Source of the DNA: Arcobacter suis CECT 7833 | Lineage (GTDB): Bacteria > Campylobacterota > Campylobacteria > Campylobacterales > Arcobacteraceae | DNA: 64,000 nucleotides | NCBI RefSeq assembly: GCF_003544815.1 | Contig: NZ_CP032100.1 | Location: 2,046,001 to 2,110,000, forward strand | Direction: 5' to 3' | Shown here: positions 40,856-51,900 of the stretch, one piece after another | Numbering within the stretch: the first letter of the stretch is position 1 | Layout: every line of letters starts with the position of its first letter | Made by a program: the position numbers and the translations under genes | The notes under the pieces: model-generated | What the model saw: the letters and a program-made list of their open reading frames with translations, nothing else | Told to the model about the DNA's origin: nothing | The model's database searches: none

Positions 40856-41940
40856 TTTAATAAATCCTCATAAACTTTTATCGTTTTCATTACCATGTTT
40901 CCCAAAGAAAAATTAGTAGAAATATAATCATATCCATCAAATTTTAAAGTTCTTGCTTTTAAAATATTGTCTGCCAGCTCTTTATCATTGCCCACTTCAA
41001 AGAAAAAGCCATTAACATTCTCTATTATTATATCTTTTACACCACCATGATTTGTAGCAATTGCAGGTTTATTCATACAAATAGCTTCAGCAACTGCCCT
41101 TCCAAAACTCTCTGGTTTTTTTGAACTACTAATTACCACATCACTTAAAGCATAAATTTGCTCAATTTTACTTTGGCTTCCTGTGAAAATAATATTCTCT
41201 TCTAAATTTAGTTCTTTTATTAAATTTTTTAAAGAGTTTAAATAATCCTCTTTATCACTTCTTACACCACCAACAATTAAACCAATTATATTTGGAATCT
41301 CTTTTTTTACAAGTAAAATAGCTTTTATAAAAGTTTCATAATCTTTTAATTGAGTTACTCTTCCCACACTTGAAACTACAAATTTATCTCCTAAATCAAA
41401 CTCTTTTTTGAAATTTTCTATAAAAGTTTCATCAATTTTTTTTGGATTAAAAAGCTCTAAATCTATTCCTCTTGGAATCACTGTAATTTTATTTTCACTT
41501 GTTTGATAATGTTTTTGAATATACTCTTTTATGCTATTACTAACACAAATTACAGCATCTGATTTTTGCATAATTGAGCTATAAAATCCAACACTATTAA
41601 AACCATGAACAGTGCTAACTACTTTTATATTTGATTTTTTATTTGCAAAATAAACAAGCCATGCAGGAACTCTACTTCGTACATGAATAATATCTGGATT
41701 TATTTCTTTTAAAATCTTCTTCAAAGCATTTACTCTTGAAAATGCTGTAAAAATATTTTTACTACAAACATCAAATTTTATGTGATTTCCACCATCAAGA
41801 TTTATTTGATTTTCAAGTTTTCCACCATCACTTATCACAAAAGACTCTATTCCTTTTTTTACAAACTCACGGTTTAGTTCAACAACACCTCGTTCAACTC
41901 CACCTTCATTTAATTCAGGAATAACTTGTACAATTTTCAT
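40852..41940 (-). CDS. family 4 glycosyltransferase
   Basis: 362 residues: VQVIPELNEGGVERGVVEL opens the GT4 N-domain, HVRSRVPAWLVYFAN and IPRGIDLELFNP are in the linker, and FVVSSVGRVTQLKDYETFIKAI and SSSKKPESFGRAVAEAICMNKPAIA (EX7E motif) form the donor site. Probably adds a core or O-antigen hexose. It overlaps the next gene by 4 nt. Confidence 0.92.
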   Translation of the reverse strand: MKIVQVIPELNEGGVERGVVELNREFVKKGIESFVISDGGKLENQINLDGGNHIKFDVCSKNIFTAFSRVNALKKILKEINPDIIHVRSRVPAWLVYFANKKSNIKVVSTVHGFNSVGFYSSIMQKSDAVICVSNSIKEYIQKHYQTSENKITVIPRGIDLELFNPKKIDETFIENFKKEFDLGDKFVVSSVGRVTQLKDYETFIKAILLVKKEIPNIIGLIVGGVRSDKEDYLNSLKNLIKELNLEENIIFTGSQSKIEQIYALSDVVISSSKKPESFGRAVAEAICMNKPAIATNHGGVKDIIIENVNGFFFEVGNDKELADNILKARTLKFDGYDYISTNFSLGNMVMKTIKVYEDLLK

Positions 41941-41943
41941 ATA

Positions 41944-43212
41944 TTATAATTTCCAAGAAGGTTCAGGAACAATTCCTTTTACATCTATTATAATTTTCTC
42001 ACCATTTATTATATTGTCATACTCTTTTTGACTTAACGATTTAAATTTATCATGTCCAACTGCCACAAGAATCGAATCATATTTTTTTGAATTTTCAAAT
42101 GGATTTTCTACGAAGTTATAGTTATAATAACCCTTATCTTTTTCATCGATCCAAGGTTCATATACATCTATATTTGCACCATAATCTTTTAATTCTTCGA
42201 TTATATCTACTACTTTTGTATTTCTTATATCTGGGCAATTCTCTTTAAAAGTTAATCCCATAATTAAAATATTTGAATCTTTTATTAATTTTCCAGATTT
42301 AATCATAAGTTTGATAGTTTTTTCAGCTATATATTTACCCATTCCATTATTTATCTGTCTAGCACCTAAAATTAGGTTTGGTTTATATCCTAACTCTTCT
42401 GCTTTATGTGTTAAATAATATGGATCTACACCAATACAGTGTCCACCAACTAATCCTGGTTTTAATTTAATAAAATTCCATTTAGTTGCAGCTGCTTCTA
42501 TTACATCATTTGTATTTATATTCATCGTATCAAAAATTAATGCTAATTCATTTATTAAAGCAATGTTTACATCTCTTTGAGTATTTTCTATTACTTTTGC
42601 AGCTTCTGCAACTTTTATTGAGCTAGCTTTATGAGTTCCTGCTGTTATTATTGATTTATAAAGTTCATCAACAACTGTTGCAATTGTAGGATTTGAACCA
42701 GAAGTTATTTTAAGAATCTTTGTAACAGTATGTTCTTTATCACCGGGATTAATTCTCTCAGGAGAATATCCACAAAAGAAATCTTTATTAAAAATCATTC
42801 CAGATTCACGTTCTAGTTCTGGTACACAAATTTCTTCCGTAACACCTGGATATACTGTAGATTCATAAATTACAATATCCTCTTTTTTTAGAACTTTTCC
42901 AATAGTTTGAGAAGATTTAATTAAAGGAGTTAAATCAGGTCTATTTGATGAATCAATAGGAGTTGGAACTGTAACGATATAGATATTACAATCTTTTATA
43001 TCATCCATATTTGTACTGTAAATCATTCCATTAGATATTGATTCTTTTACTTCATCATCTGTTAATTCTAAAGTTCTGTCATAACCACTTCTTAATTCAT
43101 TAACTCTTGGTTCATTTATATCAAAACCTACAACTTTATATTTTTTACTAAATGCATGAGCTAATGGAAGTCCTACATATCCAAGTCCGATGATACATAT
43201 TTTTTTATTCAA
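41944..43212 (-). CDS. nucleotide sugar dehydrogenase, WbpA/TviB type
   Basis: 422 residues. It oxidises the C6 of a UDP-N-acetylhexosamine to a uronic acid in two steps with NAD. GLGYVGLPLAHAF (9-21) binds NAD; the catalytic cysteine is C259 in GGHCIGVDPYYL. TVYPGVTEE and GLTFKENCPDIRNTKV are also conserved. UDP-GlcNAc or UDP-GalNAc is the likely substrate. It links the ELM1-like gene and the transferases, so the O-unit may contain a HexNAcA. Confidence 0.93.
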   Translation of the reverse strand: MNKKICIIGLGYVGLPLAHAFSKKYKVVGFDINEPRVNELRSGYDRTLELTDDEVKESISNGMIYSTNMDDIKDCNIYIVTVPTPIDSSNRPDLTPLIKSSQTIGKVLKKEDIVIYESTVYPGVTEEICVPELERESGMIFNKDFFCGYSPERINPGDKEHTVTKILKITSGSNPTIATVVDELYKSIITAGTHKASSIKVAEAAKVIENTQRDVNIALINELALIFDTMNINTNDVIEAAATKWNFIKLKPGLVGGHCIGVDPYYLTHKAEELGYKPNLILGARQINNGMGKYIAEKTIKLMIKSGKLIKDSNILIMGLTFKENCPDIRNTKVVDIIEELKDYGANIDVYEPWIDEKDKGYYNYNFVENPFENSKKYDSILVAVGHDKFKSLSQKEYDNIINGEKIIIDVKGIVPEPSWKL

Positions 43213-43243
43213 CTTTTTTCCTTTAATTATGATTCTTTTTCTT

Positions 43244-44119
43244 TTAAATTTTTATTTTTTTTAATAATTTCGCAAAATTTAATTTTTCATCCATATCATT
43301 TATTATAGATGCTAATTTATGATATTTTGTATTCTCTTTTTTTGATTCTAACTCAATAATATTAATTTTTGCATCACTATTTGCTCTTACTTCGCTAAGC
43401 ATTGAAGTCGAATCAATAGTTATAAAAAACTCATCACAAATAGCTATAAAATCACCTATTGGATTTATATTAGGTTCTCGTGAATAGATTAATTTATAAT
43501 CAAATCCATATTCATCAATCAAAGATTCAATATCAAAAGAAGTTCTTCTTGATGTTGTAATATATTTTAAATATTCAGGATATTTCTCAAAAATCTCATC
43601 TAATTTATCTTTTATTAGATAATAATTCATCGAAAAAACACCATTATCTCCACCAATTATTATAGCTAAGGATTTTTTATCATCGTCTTTTTTTAGATAA
43701 CCTTTTGGGCTTGGATATGATAAATTTAAAGGAATAGCTATTAAATTATCTAATAAAACTGGATGATCATGCTCTTGTGCAACTATATAATAAAAATTTG
43801 AATATTTATAAGATTTGGGAAGCATTAAAGCTATCGATTTTTTATTATATTTTTGAGCAATTAATTTATTAAAATAATAAGTTCCAGAACCTGTACTTAT
43901 AATTGCATCATAAAATTCTGGATAATACTTTTTATGCTCTTCAAAAAGTGAATCTGTAAAAAAGTTGAACCTATCTAAGATATATGATAAAATTTTATAA
44001 AATTTTGATTTGAATTTAACTTCTAAAATATCATAACTAATATTTTTGATTTTACAAAAAGCTATTGATTGATTTAAATGACCTGGTTTCCCATCACTTA
44101 TTATTAAAATTCTTTTCAT
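43244..44119 (-). CDS. ELM1/GtrOC1-like protein
   Basis: 291 residues. ISDGKPGHLNQSIAF at the N-terminus, AIISTGSGTYYFN, and a C-terminal GDFIAICDEFFITIDSTSMLSEV fit the mitochondrial-fission ELM1 family of bacteria, which are GT-B-like proteins with no proven activity. Position after the acyltransferase and before the dehydrogenase suggests a role in lipid A-core assembly. Its start overlaps the lpxL-like gene by 26 nt. Confidence 0.85.
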   Translation of the reverse strand: MKRILIISDGKPGHLNQSIAFCKIKNISYDILEVKFKSKFYKILSYILDRFNFFTDSLFEEHKKYYPEFYDAIISTGSGTYYFNKLIAQKYNKKSIALMLPKSYKYSNFYYIVAQEHDHPVLLDNLIAIPLNLSYPSPKGYLKKDDDKKSLAIIIGGDNGVFSMNYYLIKDKLDEIFEKYPEYLKYITTSRRTSFDIESLIDEYGFDYKLIYSREPNINPIGDFIAICDEFFITIDSTSMLSEVRANSDAKINIIELESKKENTKYHKLASIINDMDEKLNFAKLLKKIKI

Positions 44120-45008
44120 ATATCTCTTTATAATGACTTTTAAACCTTTTATGAGGCCAAAACCATTGTTTTTTATCTTCTTTTATTATAGCAGATATTG
44201 CATTAGCTTCCAATTGAGAAATTATTTTTATATCATCTTTTTCATTATCTGTTTTAACTGGAATAATTGGTTCGTAAATTTTTATTTTATATTTATAATT
44301 CTCTTGATTAAAAATAGCAAGAGGAACAATATACGCATCAAATTTTCTAGCAAGAGAGGCACTTGAAGAAGTTTGATAAGCTTTTTTACCTAAAAACTCA
44401 ACTTCTTCACCATCTTTTGAATTTATATTTTGATCAATTAATAAAGAAACTGCTTCTTTTTTCATCATAGCTTTTACTAATTTTTTCAAAGCTCCCGTTT
44501 TAAAGATAATTTTACTTCCAGAAGCTTCCCTTGCTTTTATTATAAATTCATCTATTTCTTCAAAGTTTGATTCTCTTGCTACTTGATGTAAAGGTATTAC
44601 AAATTTATTTATATAACAACTTAACATTTCAATATTTCCATAATGAGCAGAAATTAAAATAATTGGTTTATTCTCTTTTCTTAAATTCTCAAGTATATGA
44701 GCATTTTCTATTTGAACTGTTTGTTTAAGTTCTTCATCTGTAACATCTAAATTCTCAATAAGTGATTGAACCCATAAAATCATATTAAAATAAGAATATT
44801 TTTGTATCTCTTTTATTTGTGAATCTGATAAAGAGTTATCAAAAATAAAATTTAAATTTGTTTTTATTATTTCATTTGTTTTTTTAGCAAACAAATATCC
44901 ACAAGTAGCTACAAATTTAAAAAAAGTTCTTCTTAAAAATCTTGGCATTTTTCTTAGTATAAAAACAACTACTAAAAAAAGTTTATACACTATTTTTTTC
45001 ATCATCAT
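44094..45008 (-). CDS. lipid A late acyltransferase
   Basis: 304 residues of the LpxL/HtrB/LpxM family. An N-terminal membrane helix (about 4-20) is followed by the active-site HX4E motif at H122-E127 (SAHYGNIE). It transfers a secondary fatty chain to lipid A at the inner membrane. RQ..RE-like and LLIDQNINSKDGEEVEFLGKKA are further family blocks. The ATG overlaps the ppx stop by 4 nt. Confidence 0.9.
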   Translation of the reverse strand: MMMKKIVYKLFLVVVFILRKMPRFLRRTFFKFVATCGYLFAKKTNEIIKTNLNFIFDNSLSDSQIKEIQKYSYFNMILWVQSLIENLDVTDEELKQTVQIENAHILENLRKENKPIILISAHYGNIEMLSCYINKFVIPLHQVARESNFEEIDEFIIKAREASGSKIIFKTGALKKLVKAMMKKEAVSLLIDQNINSKDGEEVEFLGKKAYQTSSSASLARKFDAYIVPLAIFNQENYKYKIKIYEPIIPVKTDNEKDDIKIISQLEANAISAIIKEDKKQWFWPHKRFKSHYKEIYEKNFNNK

Positions 45009-46470
45009 ATCTTTATATTTAAATCTTCTGGACTTTCTAATTTTTCAATATTTGATTCAATCAAAAATGATTTATTTAATAATGTTATTTGTAAAGTATC
45101 ATCGTTTAATACATACTCAACTTTTGGTCTTGATAAATCTTGATTTATCGCAATATTTAAAGAAATCATAAAAGACATCCATTGCATAACTCCTAAAGAT
45201 GGTAATAAATCTTCATATTTTAAAATATCATTTCTCGTAGGAAGTGCCTTTTTTGAGAATTTAATCGTATGAGCTACAACAACTCGTGAAGTATGTAAAA
45301 AATCATAATTTAAGCCATTTAAAATAAAATCAAAAGCATTATCATTTGATTTGTAAAAATTTAGTGTTGAACCAATAGAATGAAGTTTTGAAGAGATTAC
45401 TAATAAACTTCTAAACTTATTATCTAAATTATGCATTGGTTTTAAAACATCAAATATTTTTTTAGCATTATTTCCTAAATAAGCACTTTGTTTTTCATCT
45501 ATTTGAAATCTATCAAGTAAACTTCTAACACTTATATTAAAATTTTCTGGAAATTTATGATTTGAGTTTCTTAATAAATCAGTTAAATAAGCACCTTCTC
45601 TTACTCCAACTCCTGAAGTAACAACTTCATCTATTTTTAACTCTTCTAAAATAGTTTTAAAAATAAATGCACCCTCTTTTATCGTATCAAATCTATCTTT
45701 TTTTACACCAAAAGATTTTAAATCTTCATTGTTTTTAGCTCTTGATATTCTATCAAATAAACTAATTTCACTTTCAACTTTATACATATATCCATGTAAA
45801 ATATCTAAAGGATATTGATTTTTTGCCATTACAATTTTTGATAAAGCTCTTATACTTCCACCAATTCCCACAACTTTTTTAGGAATTGTTATCTCTAAAT
45901 CTAAAATTTTTTTTAAATTATCTAAAATATATTTTTTAGCACCATCAATATCATTTTTATTAAAATAAAGTTCTTTTATTCTAACTGTTCCAATATTTAA
46001 AGATATTGATTTTTCTACTTTTCCCTTATTTACAAAACAAAATTCAGTTGAACCACCACCAATATCAACAGTTACAAAAGTATCATCGTGAAGTAAATTT
46101 AAAGCTGCAACACCACCATAATAAGCCTCTTTTTCACCATCAATAACTTTTATATTTAATCCTAAATCTTTTCTAATTTTAGATATAAAAATATTTGAAT
46201 TAGGAGCATCTCTAAGTGCTGATGTTGCAACACAGATAATTTTTCTTGATTTTAAAGCATTAGATATATTTAAAAAAGATTTTAAAGACTCATACGCTCT
46301 TTGCATAGGAATCTCTTGCAAATTTCCATCATTTTCATAGCAGCCTTCAGATATTTTCACCCTACTTTTTGTTTCATTTATTAAATTAAATGCAAACCTA
46401 CTACTTTTTTGTAATACAACCATACGCATTGAGTTAGACCCAATGTCGATAATAGTTGTTACTTTAGACA

Positions 46471-46471
<1 letters not shown>
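45005..46471 (-). CDS. exopolyphosphatase / guanosine pentaphosphatase family
   Basis: 488 residues of the actin-like Ppx/GppA family. TIIDIGSNSMRMVVL is the first phosphate loop and VTVDIGGGSTEF the second; VGIGGSIRALSKI is the adenosine-like motif. A C-terminal HD-like helical half makes it a long form. It hydrolyses polyphosphate or pppGpp, with effects on the stringent response. Its ATG overlaps the ferredoxin TAA by 1 nt. Confidence 0.9.
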
Positions 46472-46746
<275 letters not shown>

Positions 46747-46768
46747 TTATTTATGGTGGAGTTATAAC

Positions 46769-47521
46769 CTAAACTTCTTTAATAAATTCTTTAATTAAAT
46801 CAAACTTTTGCTTATTTTTTGAGATGAGAAGGGATTTATCTGTTTTATAAATATATAAATCTTGACAAATATATAAAGAAGCCGCAATATCAAACTCTCG
46901 TATTTTTCCACAATACAATACAAAATCATAATTATCTGCATCACCTAAAGACAAAGCAACTGCACCTAAAGATCTAAATTTTATGTTATTTTTTGATAAT
47001 TTATGACAAATTTCTGGATATTCATAAGCTCTTTCAAAAACTGAAATCTTAGTTTTATTTGTACTAATAGGAATAAAATTTTCATTTTTAATAAGTGATA
47101 AGTGCTTTATTTCATCATCGAATGCTCTGTATTTTATAATTGCAGATATTAAATTTGTGACAAAACCAGCTAGTGTTATTCCATTTTTCTGTAAAGCAAT
47201 TGAAGTACCATAATAAGGTAATTTTGAATAAAAATTATTACTTCCATCCAAGGGATCAATAACAATTGTAAATTCTTTCTTTGTATTTAATAATCCACAT
47301 TCTTCTGAATAAATATTCCCAAATTTTTCTAAATGTTTTATAAAAATATTTTCAGCAATTAAATCTATTTTTAAAGAATTATCTCCACCAAAACCAGTGA
47401 TATTTGTGTATTCATAATCATTTAAAGATAGATTTTTATTTATGTAAGTATATAGTTCTTTATTTGCAAGTATTACAGCCTCTATAAAACTTTTTTTATA
47501 CGAGGCTGTAAGATTATTCAT
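46769..47521 (-). CDS. inositol monophosphatase family protein
   Basis: 250 residues. IDPLDGSNNF is the metal-binding signature, and IYSEECG carries the other metal ligand. Substrates could be inositol phosphate, fructose bisphosphate or phosphoadenosine phosphate; sequence does not settle it. It lies 4 bp downstream of gltD. Confidence 0.88.
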   Translation of the reverse strand: MNNLTASYKKSFIEAVILANKELYTYINKNLSLNDYEYTNITGFGGDNSLKIDLIAENIFIKHLEKFGNIYSEECGLLNTKKEFTIVIDPLDGSNNFYSKLPYYGTSIALQKNGITLAGFVTNLISAIIKYRAFDDEIKHLSLIKNENFIPISTNKTKISVFERAYEYPEICHKLSKNNIKFRSLGAVALSLGDADNYDFVLYCGKIREFDIAASLYICQDLYIYKTDKSLLISKNKQKFDLIKEFIKEV

Positions 47522-47524
47522 TTA

Positions 47525-48901
47525 TTATAATAACTCTTTTATGATAGCTTTAGCAGCTTCTCTTCCATCAACAGCAGCAGTAACAGCTAAGTGAGCGCCT
47601 CTTTGGCAATCTCCACCCGCATATACTTTTTTATTTGAAGTTTTGTATGAAGAATCAATTACAATTCCTCCCCATGAATTTGTTTCAACATTTAATTCTT
47701 TTAAAAATGCTGGAACTTCAGGAGAGAAACCTAATGCTAAAATAATTACATCAGCTTCTTCTAAATATTCACTTCCTTCAACTAATACAACTTTCTGTCT
47801 TCCACTAACATCTGCTTCACTCATAGAAGTTTCAAGTAATTCAACAGCAACTGCTAAATCTTTTTCAACTTTTATTGATTTTGGACTTACATTAAATACA
47901 AATTCAACACCTTCTTCTTTTGCATTTACAACTTCTTTTTTAGATCCTGGCATGTTTTTTTCATCTCTTCTATAAAGACATTTAACACTTTCAGCACCTT
48001 CTCTAACTGAAGTTCTCACGCAGTCCATAGCAGTATCTCCACCACCAATTACAACTACTTTTTTATCTTTTACATCAATGTAATTAACATTTTTATTTCC
48101 AAGATTTCTTTTTTGAATTCCTGTTAAAAAATCAATAGCAAAGTGAACATTTGATGATTTTTCACCTTGGATTTTTACTGTATTGCTAGTAGTTGCTCCT
48201 ATACCTAAAAATATTGCATCAAACTCTTTTTCAAGTTCAGAAATAGATTTATCTTTTCCTATCTCACAATTTGTATGTAATTTCATTCCAGCTTCTAATA
48301 ACCAGTTAATTCTTCTATCAACAGTAGTTTTATCTAATTTAAATCCTGGAATTCCATACATTAAAAGTCCACCAGCACGATCTGCTCTTTCAAACATTTC
48401 AACATTAAAACCTTTTCTTAAAAGGAATGTTGCTGCCGAAATTCCAGCAGGTCCAGAACCAATAATTGCAACTCTTTTATCATTTTTATGGTCACTAAAC
48501 TTAGGTTTCATTCCTTTTTCAAAAGCATCTTCTGAAATAAAAGTTTCAATCGCTCCAATAGAAATTGCACCATGACCTGTATTTAATGAACATGCACCTT
48601 CACATAAAACATCTTGAGGACAAATTCTTCCTAAAATTTCAGGGAAAGGAGAAGTTTGGTTTGATAATGCAAAAGCCATATCTGGGTTTTTAGTTGCAGT
48701 TTGTTTTAACCATGCAGGAATATAATTTCCTAAAGGACATCCTGTATGACAATATGGATCACCACATTGCATACATCTATCAGATTGTTCAACTGCTCTT
48801 TGTTTTCCAAATACTTGATATACCTCATTAAAATCTTTTAATCTTTGAAGTACATCTCTTTTTTCAGGATTAATTCTTTCAAATTTTGTAAAGTTTAACA
48901 T
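47525..48901 (-). CDS. gltD: glutamate synthase small subunit
   Basis: 458 residues. It carries the N-terminal 4Fe-4S cysteines CMQCGDPYCHTGCPLGNYIP, FAD-binding IIGSGPAGISAATFL and NAD(P)-binding VVIGGGDTAMDCVRT. It passes electrons from NADPH to the large subunit. It lies 4 bp after gltB. Confidence 0.96.
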   Translation of the reverse strand: MLNFTKFERINPEKRDVLQRLKDFNEVYQVFGKQRAVEQSDRCMQCGDPYCHTGCPLGNYIPAWLKQTATKNPDMAFALSNQTSPFPEILGRICPQDVLCEGACSLNTGHGAISIGAIETFISEDAFEKGMKPKFSDHKNDKRVAIIGSGPAGISAATFLLRKGFNVEMFERADRAGGLLMYGIPGFKLDKTTVDRRINWLLEAGMKLHTNCEIGKDKSISELEKEFDAIFLGIGATTSNTVKIQGEKSSNVHFAIDFLTGIQKRNLGNKNVNYIDVKDKKVVVIGGGDTAMDCVRTSVREGAESVKCLYRRDEKNMPGSKKEVVNAKEEGVEFVFNVSPKSIKVEKDLAVAVELLETSMSEADVSGRQKVVLVEGSEYLEEADVIILALGFSPEVPAFLKELNVETNSWGGIVIDSSYKTSNKKVYAGGDCQRGAHLAVTAAVDGREAAKAIIKELL

Positions 48902-48905
48902 ATCT

Positions 48906-51900
48906 CTAATCTCCCTTGTCCGGATCCAGTGGCAACACTGTCATATTTTTAGGTTTTATCATCCAGAAATTTCTAATTTCTGCTCTAAAGTTTTGTAAGA
49001 TATCTTCAGCCATTTCACTTTGCGTTTCATGTAAATAGTCTAATAATAATCTTTTTAAATATAATCTTTCTCTTTCAGTATCATCTGTATCAACTCTTAC
49101 TGGTTCGATTAATTCTTGATTCATTTTATCAACAAAAGTTTTTTCAGGGTCATATACAAATGCTAATCCACCTGTCATACCTGCACCAAAATTAATTCCA
49201 GTATTTCCTAAAATAACAACTATTCCACCTGTCATATATTCGCAAGGATTATCTCCTGTACCTTCTACAACTGCGATTGCACCAGAGTTTCTTACAGCAA
49301 ATCTTTCACCAACATTTGCTCTAATATACAGTTTTCCGCCAGTAGCTCCATATAAACATGTATTTCCAGCACCTGCGAAATCTTTTCCTTGATGAGCTGG
49401 ATTTATAATGATTTTACCACCATTCATACCTTTTCCAACATAGTCATTTGCAGCTCCATCTAAATGTAAATTCATACCTTTTGATAAAAATGCTCCAAAA
49501 GATTGCCCAGCAATTCCATTTAAGTTGATAGAAATAGAATTTTCTGGTAAACCTTTATCTCCATAAAATCTTGCTATTTCTCCTGAAATTAATGCACCAA
49601 AAGATCTATTTAAGTTAGAAATTTCTGAACTTATTTTTATTGGAGAGTTTGGATTTTCTATAGTTCTGTGAACTTTTTTTAATAACTCTTTTTCAAATTT
49701 ATTATCATCAAAAGGAGCATTTGTCTCTTTTTGACAAGTATCAATTCCATCAATTCTTCTTAAAATATTTTGGAAATCGAATTTTTGTGCAAATTTATCA
49801 TCAATAACTTTTAGTAAATCAGATCTTCCTACAATTTCTTCAATTGTTTTATAACCTAAACTTGCAAGAATATTTCTAACATCTTCAGCTATAAATGTAA
49901 AATAAGAGATTAATCTTTCAACCGTTCCAGTAAAGTGATCTCTTAATGTTTCATCTTGAGTTGCAACTCCAACTGAACATTTATTTGTATGACAAATTCT
50001 TAAAATTTTACACCCAAGTAATGTTAAAGAAGCTGTTCCAAATGCATAAGATTCAGCTCCAAGCATTGCTGCTTTAACAACATCAAGACCAGTTTTTAAT
50101 CCACCATCTGTTTGTACATGAACAAATTCTCTTAGTTTATTTGCTTTTAAAGCATTATGAGCTTCAGAAAGCCCCATTTCCCAAGGATTTCCAGCATGTT
50201 TGATTGAAGTTAAAGGAGCAGCTCCTGTTCCTCCATCTCCACCTGAAATAACAATTTTATCAGCATAAGCTTTAGCAACTCCAGCTGCAATTGTTCCAAC
50301 ACCAATTGAAGATACAAGTTTTACTGTAATTTTAGCTAATGGATTAATTTGTTTTAAATCAAAAATTAACTGAGCTAAATCTTCAATAGAATAAATATCA
50401 TGGTGTGGTGGTGGTGAAATTAATGTAACACCTGGAACTGTATGTCTTAGTGTTGCAATTAAAGGAGTTACCTTATGACCTGGTAATTGACCACCTTCAC
50501 CTGGTTTTGCACCTTGAGCTACTTTAATTTGTAACTCTTCTGCACTTCTTAAATATGCAGGAGTAACCCCAAATCTTCCAGAAGCAACTTGTTTAATTTT
50601 AGAGTTTCTGATAGTTCCAAATCTTTTTGAGTCTTCACCACCTTCACCAGAGTTACTCATACCACCAATAGTGTTCATTGCTATTGCCATTGCTTCATGA
50701 GCTTCAGGAGAAATAGATCCAAGTGACATAGCAGCAGATGCAAATCTTTTGAAAATAATCTCTTTAGATTCAACTTCACTAACATCAATAGGTTTTCTAT
50801 CTGAATTAAATTCAAAGAAATCTCTAATGAATTTTTTATCTCTGTTTTTTACTAATTCTCTTAACCCATCAAAATCAGTTAAATCTTCTTTTTTTGTTGC
50901 ATTTTTATTATGCATTGCTTTTGTTGTAGCTGGACCATAATCATGGTATTCACCACCATTACTATATTTATAAAATCCACCTAAATCTAAAGGGAAAATT
51001 GTATTTTCTTCTTTAAATGCATTATGGTGAGATTTATTAATTTTTTCTTCAATATCACTATAATCTAAACCAGCTAAATCACTATGCGCTCCAGTAAAAC
51101 AGTCATTAACAATTTCATCGCTTAAACCAATAATATCAAATAAGCCTGAATTTCTATATGATGCAATTGTACAAATACCCATTTTTGACATGATTTTTAA
51201 TAATCCAGCATTTACTGATTTTTGAGTATTTTTTAAATATTTTTGCATTTCATATTTAGTTGGTTTTTCTCTTTGGAAAAATGAAACTGTTGATGAGTAC
51301 ATCATATATGGATAAATAGCTGTACATCCGAATGCAACTAAAACAGCTGCCATATGTGGATCATAAACTTCACCTGTAATTACAACAATTGAAACACTAT
51401 GTCTAATTTCTTCTTTTAATAATTTTTGATTAATATAACCAACAGCCATTGCAGCTGGAATTACTTTTTCATTTTCATTAAGAGTTCTATCATCTAAAAT
51501 AACAACTGAAACTTTATCTTTTTTTACAGCTTTTACCACATAAGAAGCAAGTTTTTCTAAAGATGCTTTTAAATCTGATTTAAATGTTGTAGCAAATACT
51601 CTATTTTTATAATATGCATCATATCTTGGTGATTTTTCATCTCCAAAAGAGTATAAAACATCATATTTCTCTTTCATTAAAATAGGACTTGTTACTTTTA
51701 ATCTTCTTGCATATTCAGGTTTTTCATCTAATACATTGTGTACTTGACCAAACCCTGTTTCCAAAGACATAACCACTTTTTCTCTATAAGGATCAATCGG
51801 TGGATTTGTAACTTGTGCAAATTTTTGTCTAAATAAATCTGTAAAGTTTCTGCTAACTTGTGAAAAACATGCTAATGGAGTATCATCGCCCATAGAACCA

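Noticed and set aside
43213-43243. A possible small gene between the dehydrogenase and ELM1-like genes
   Set aside because: Only 31 bp, with no start and no room for a product.
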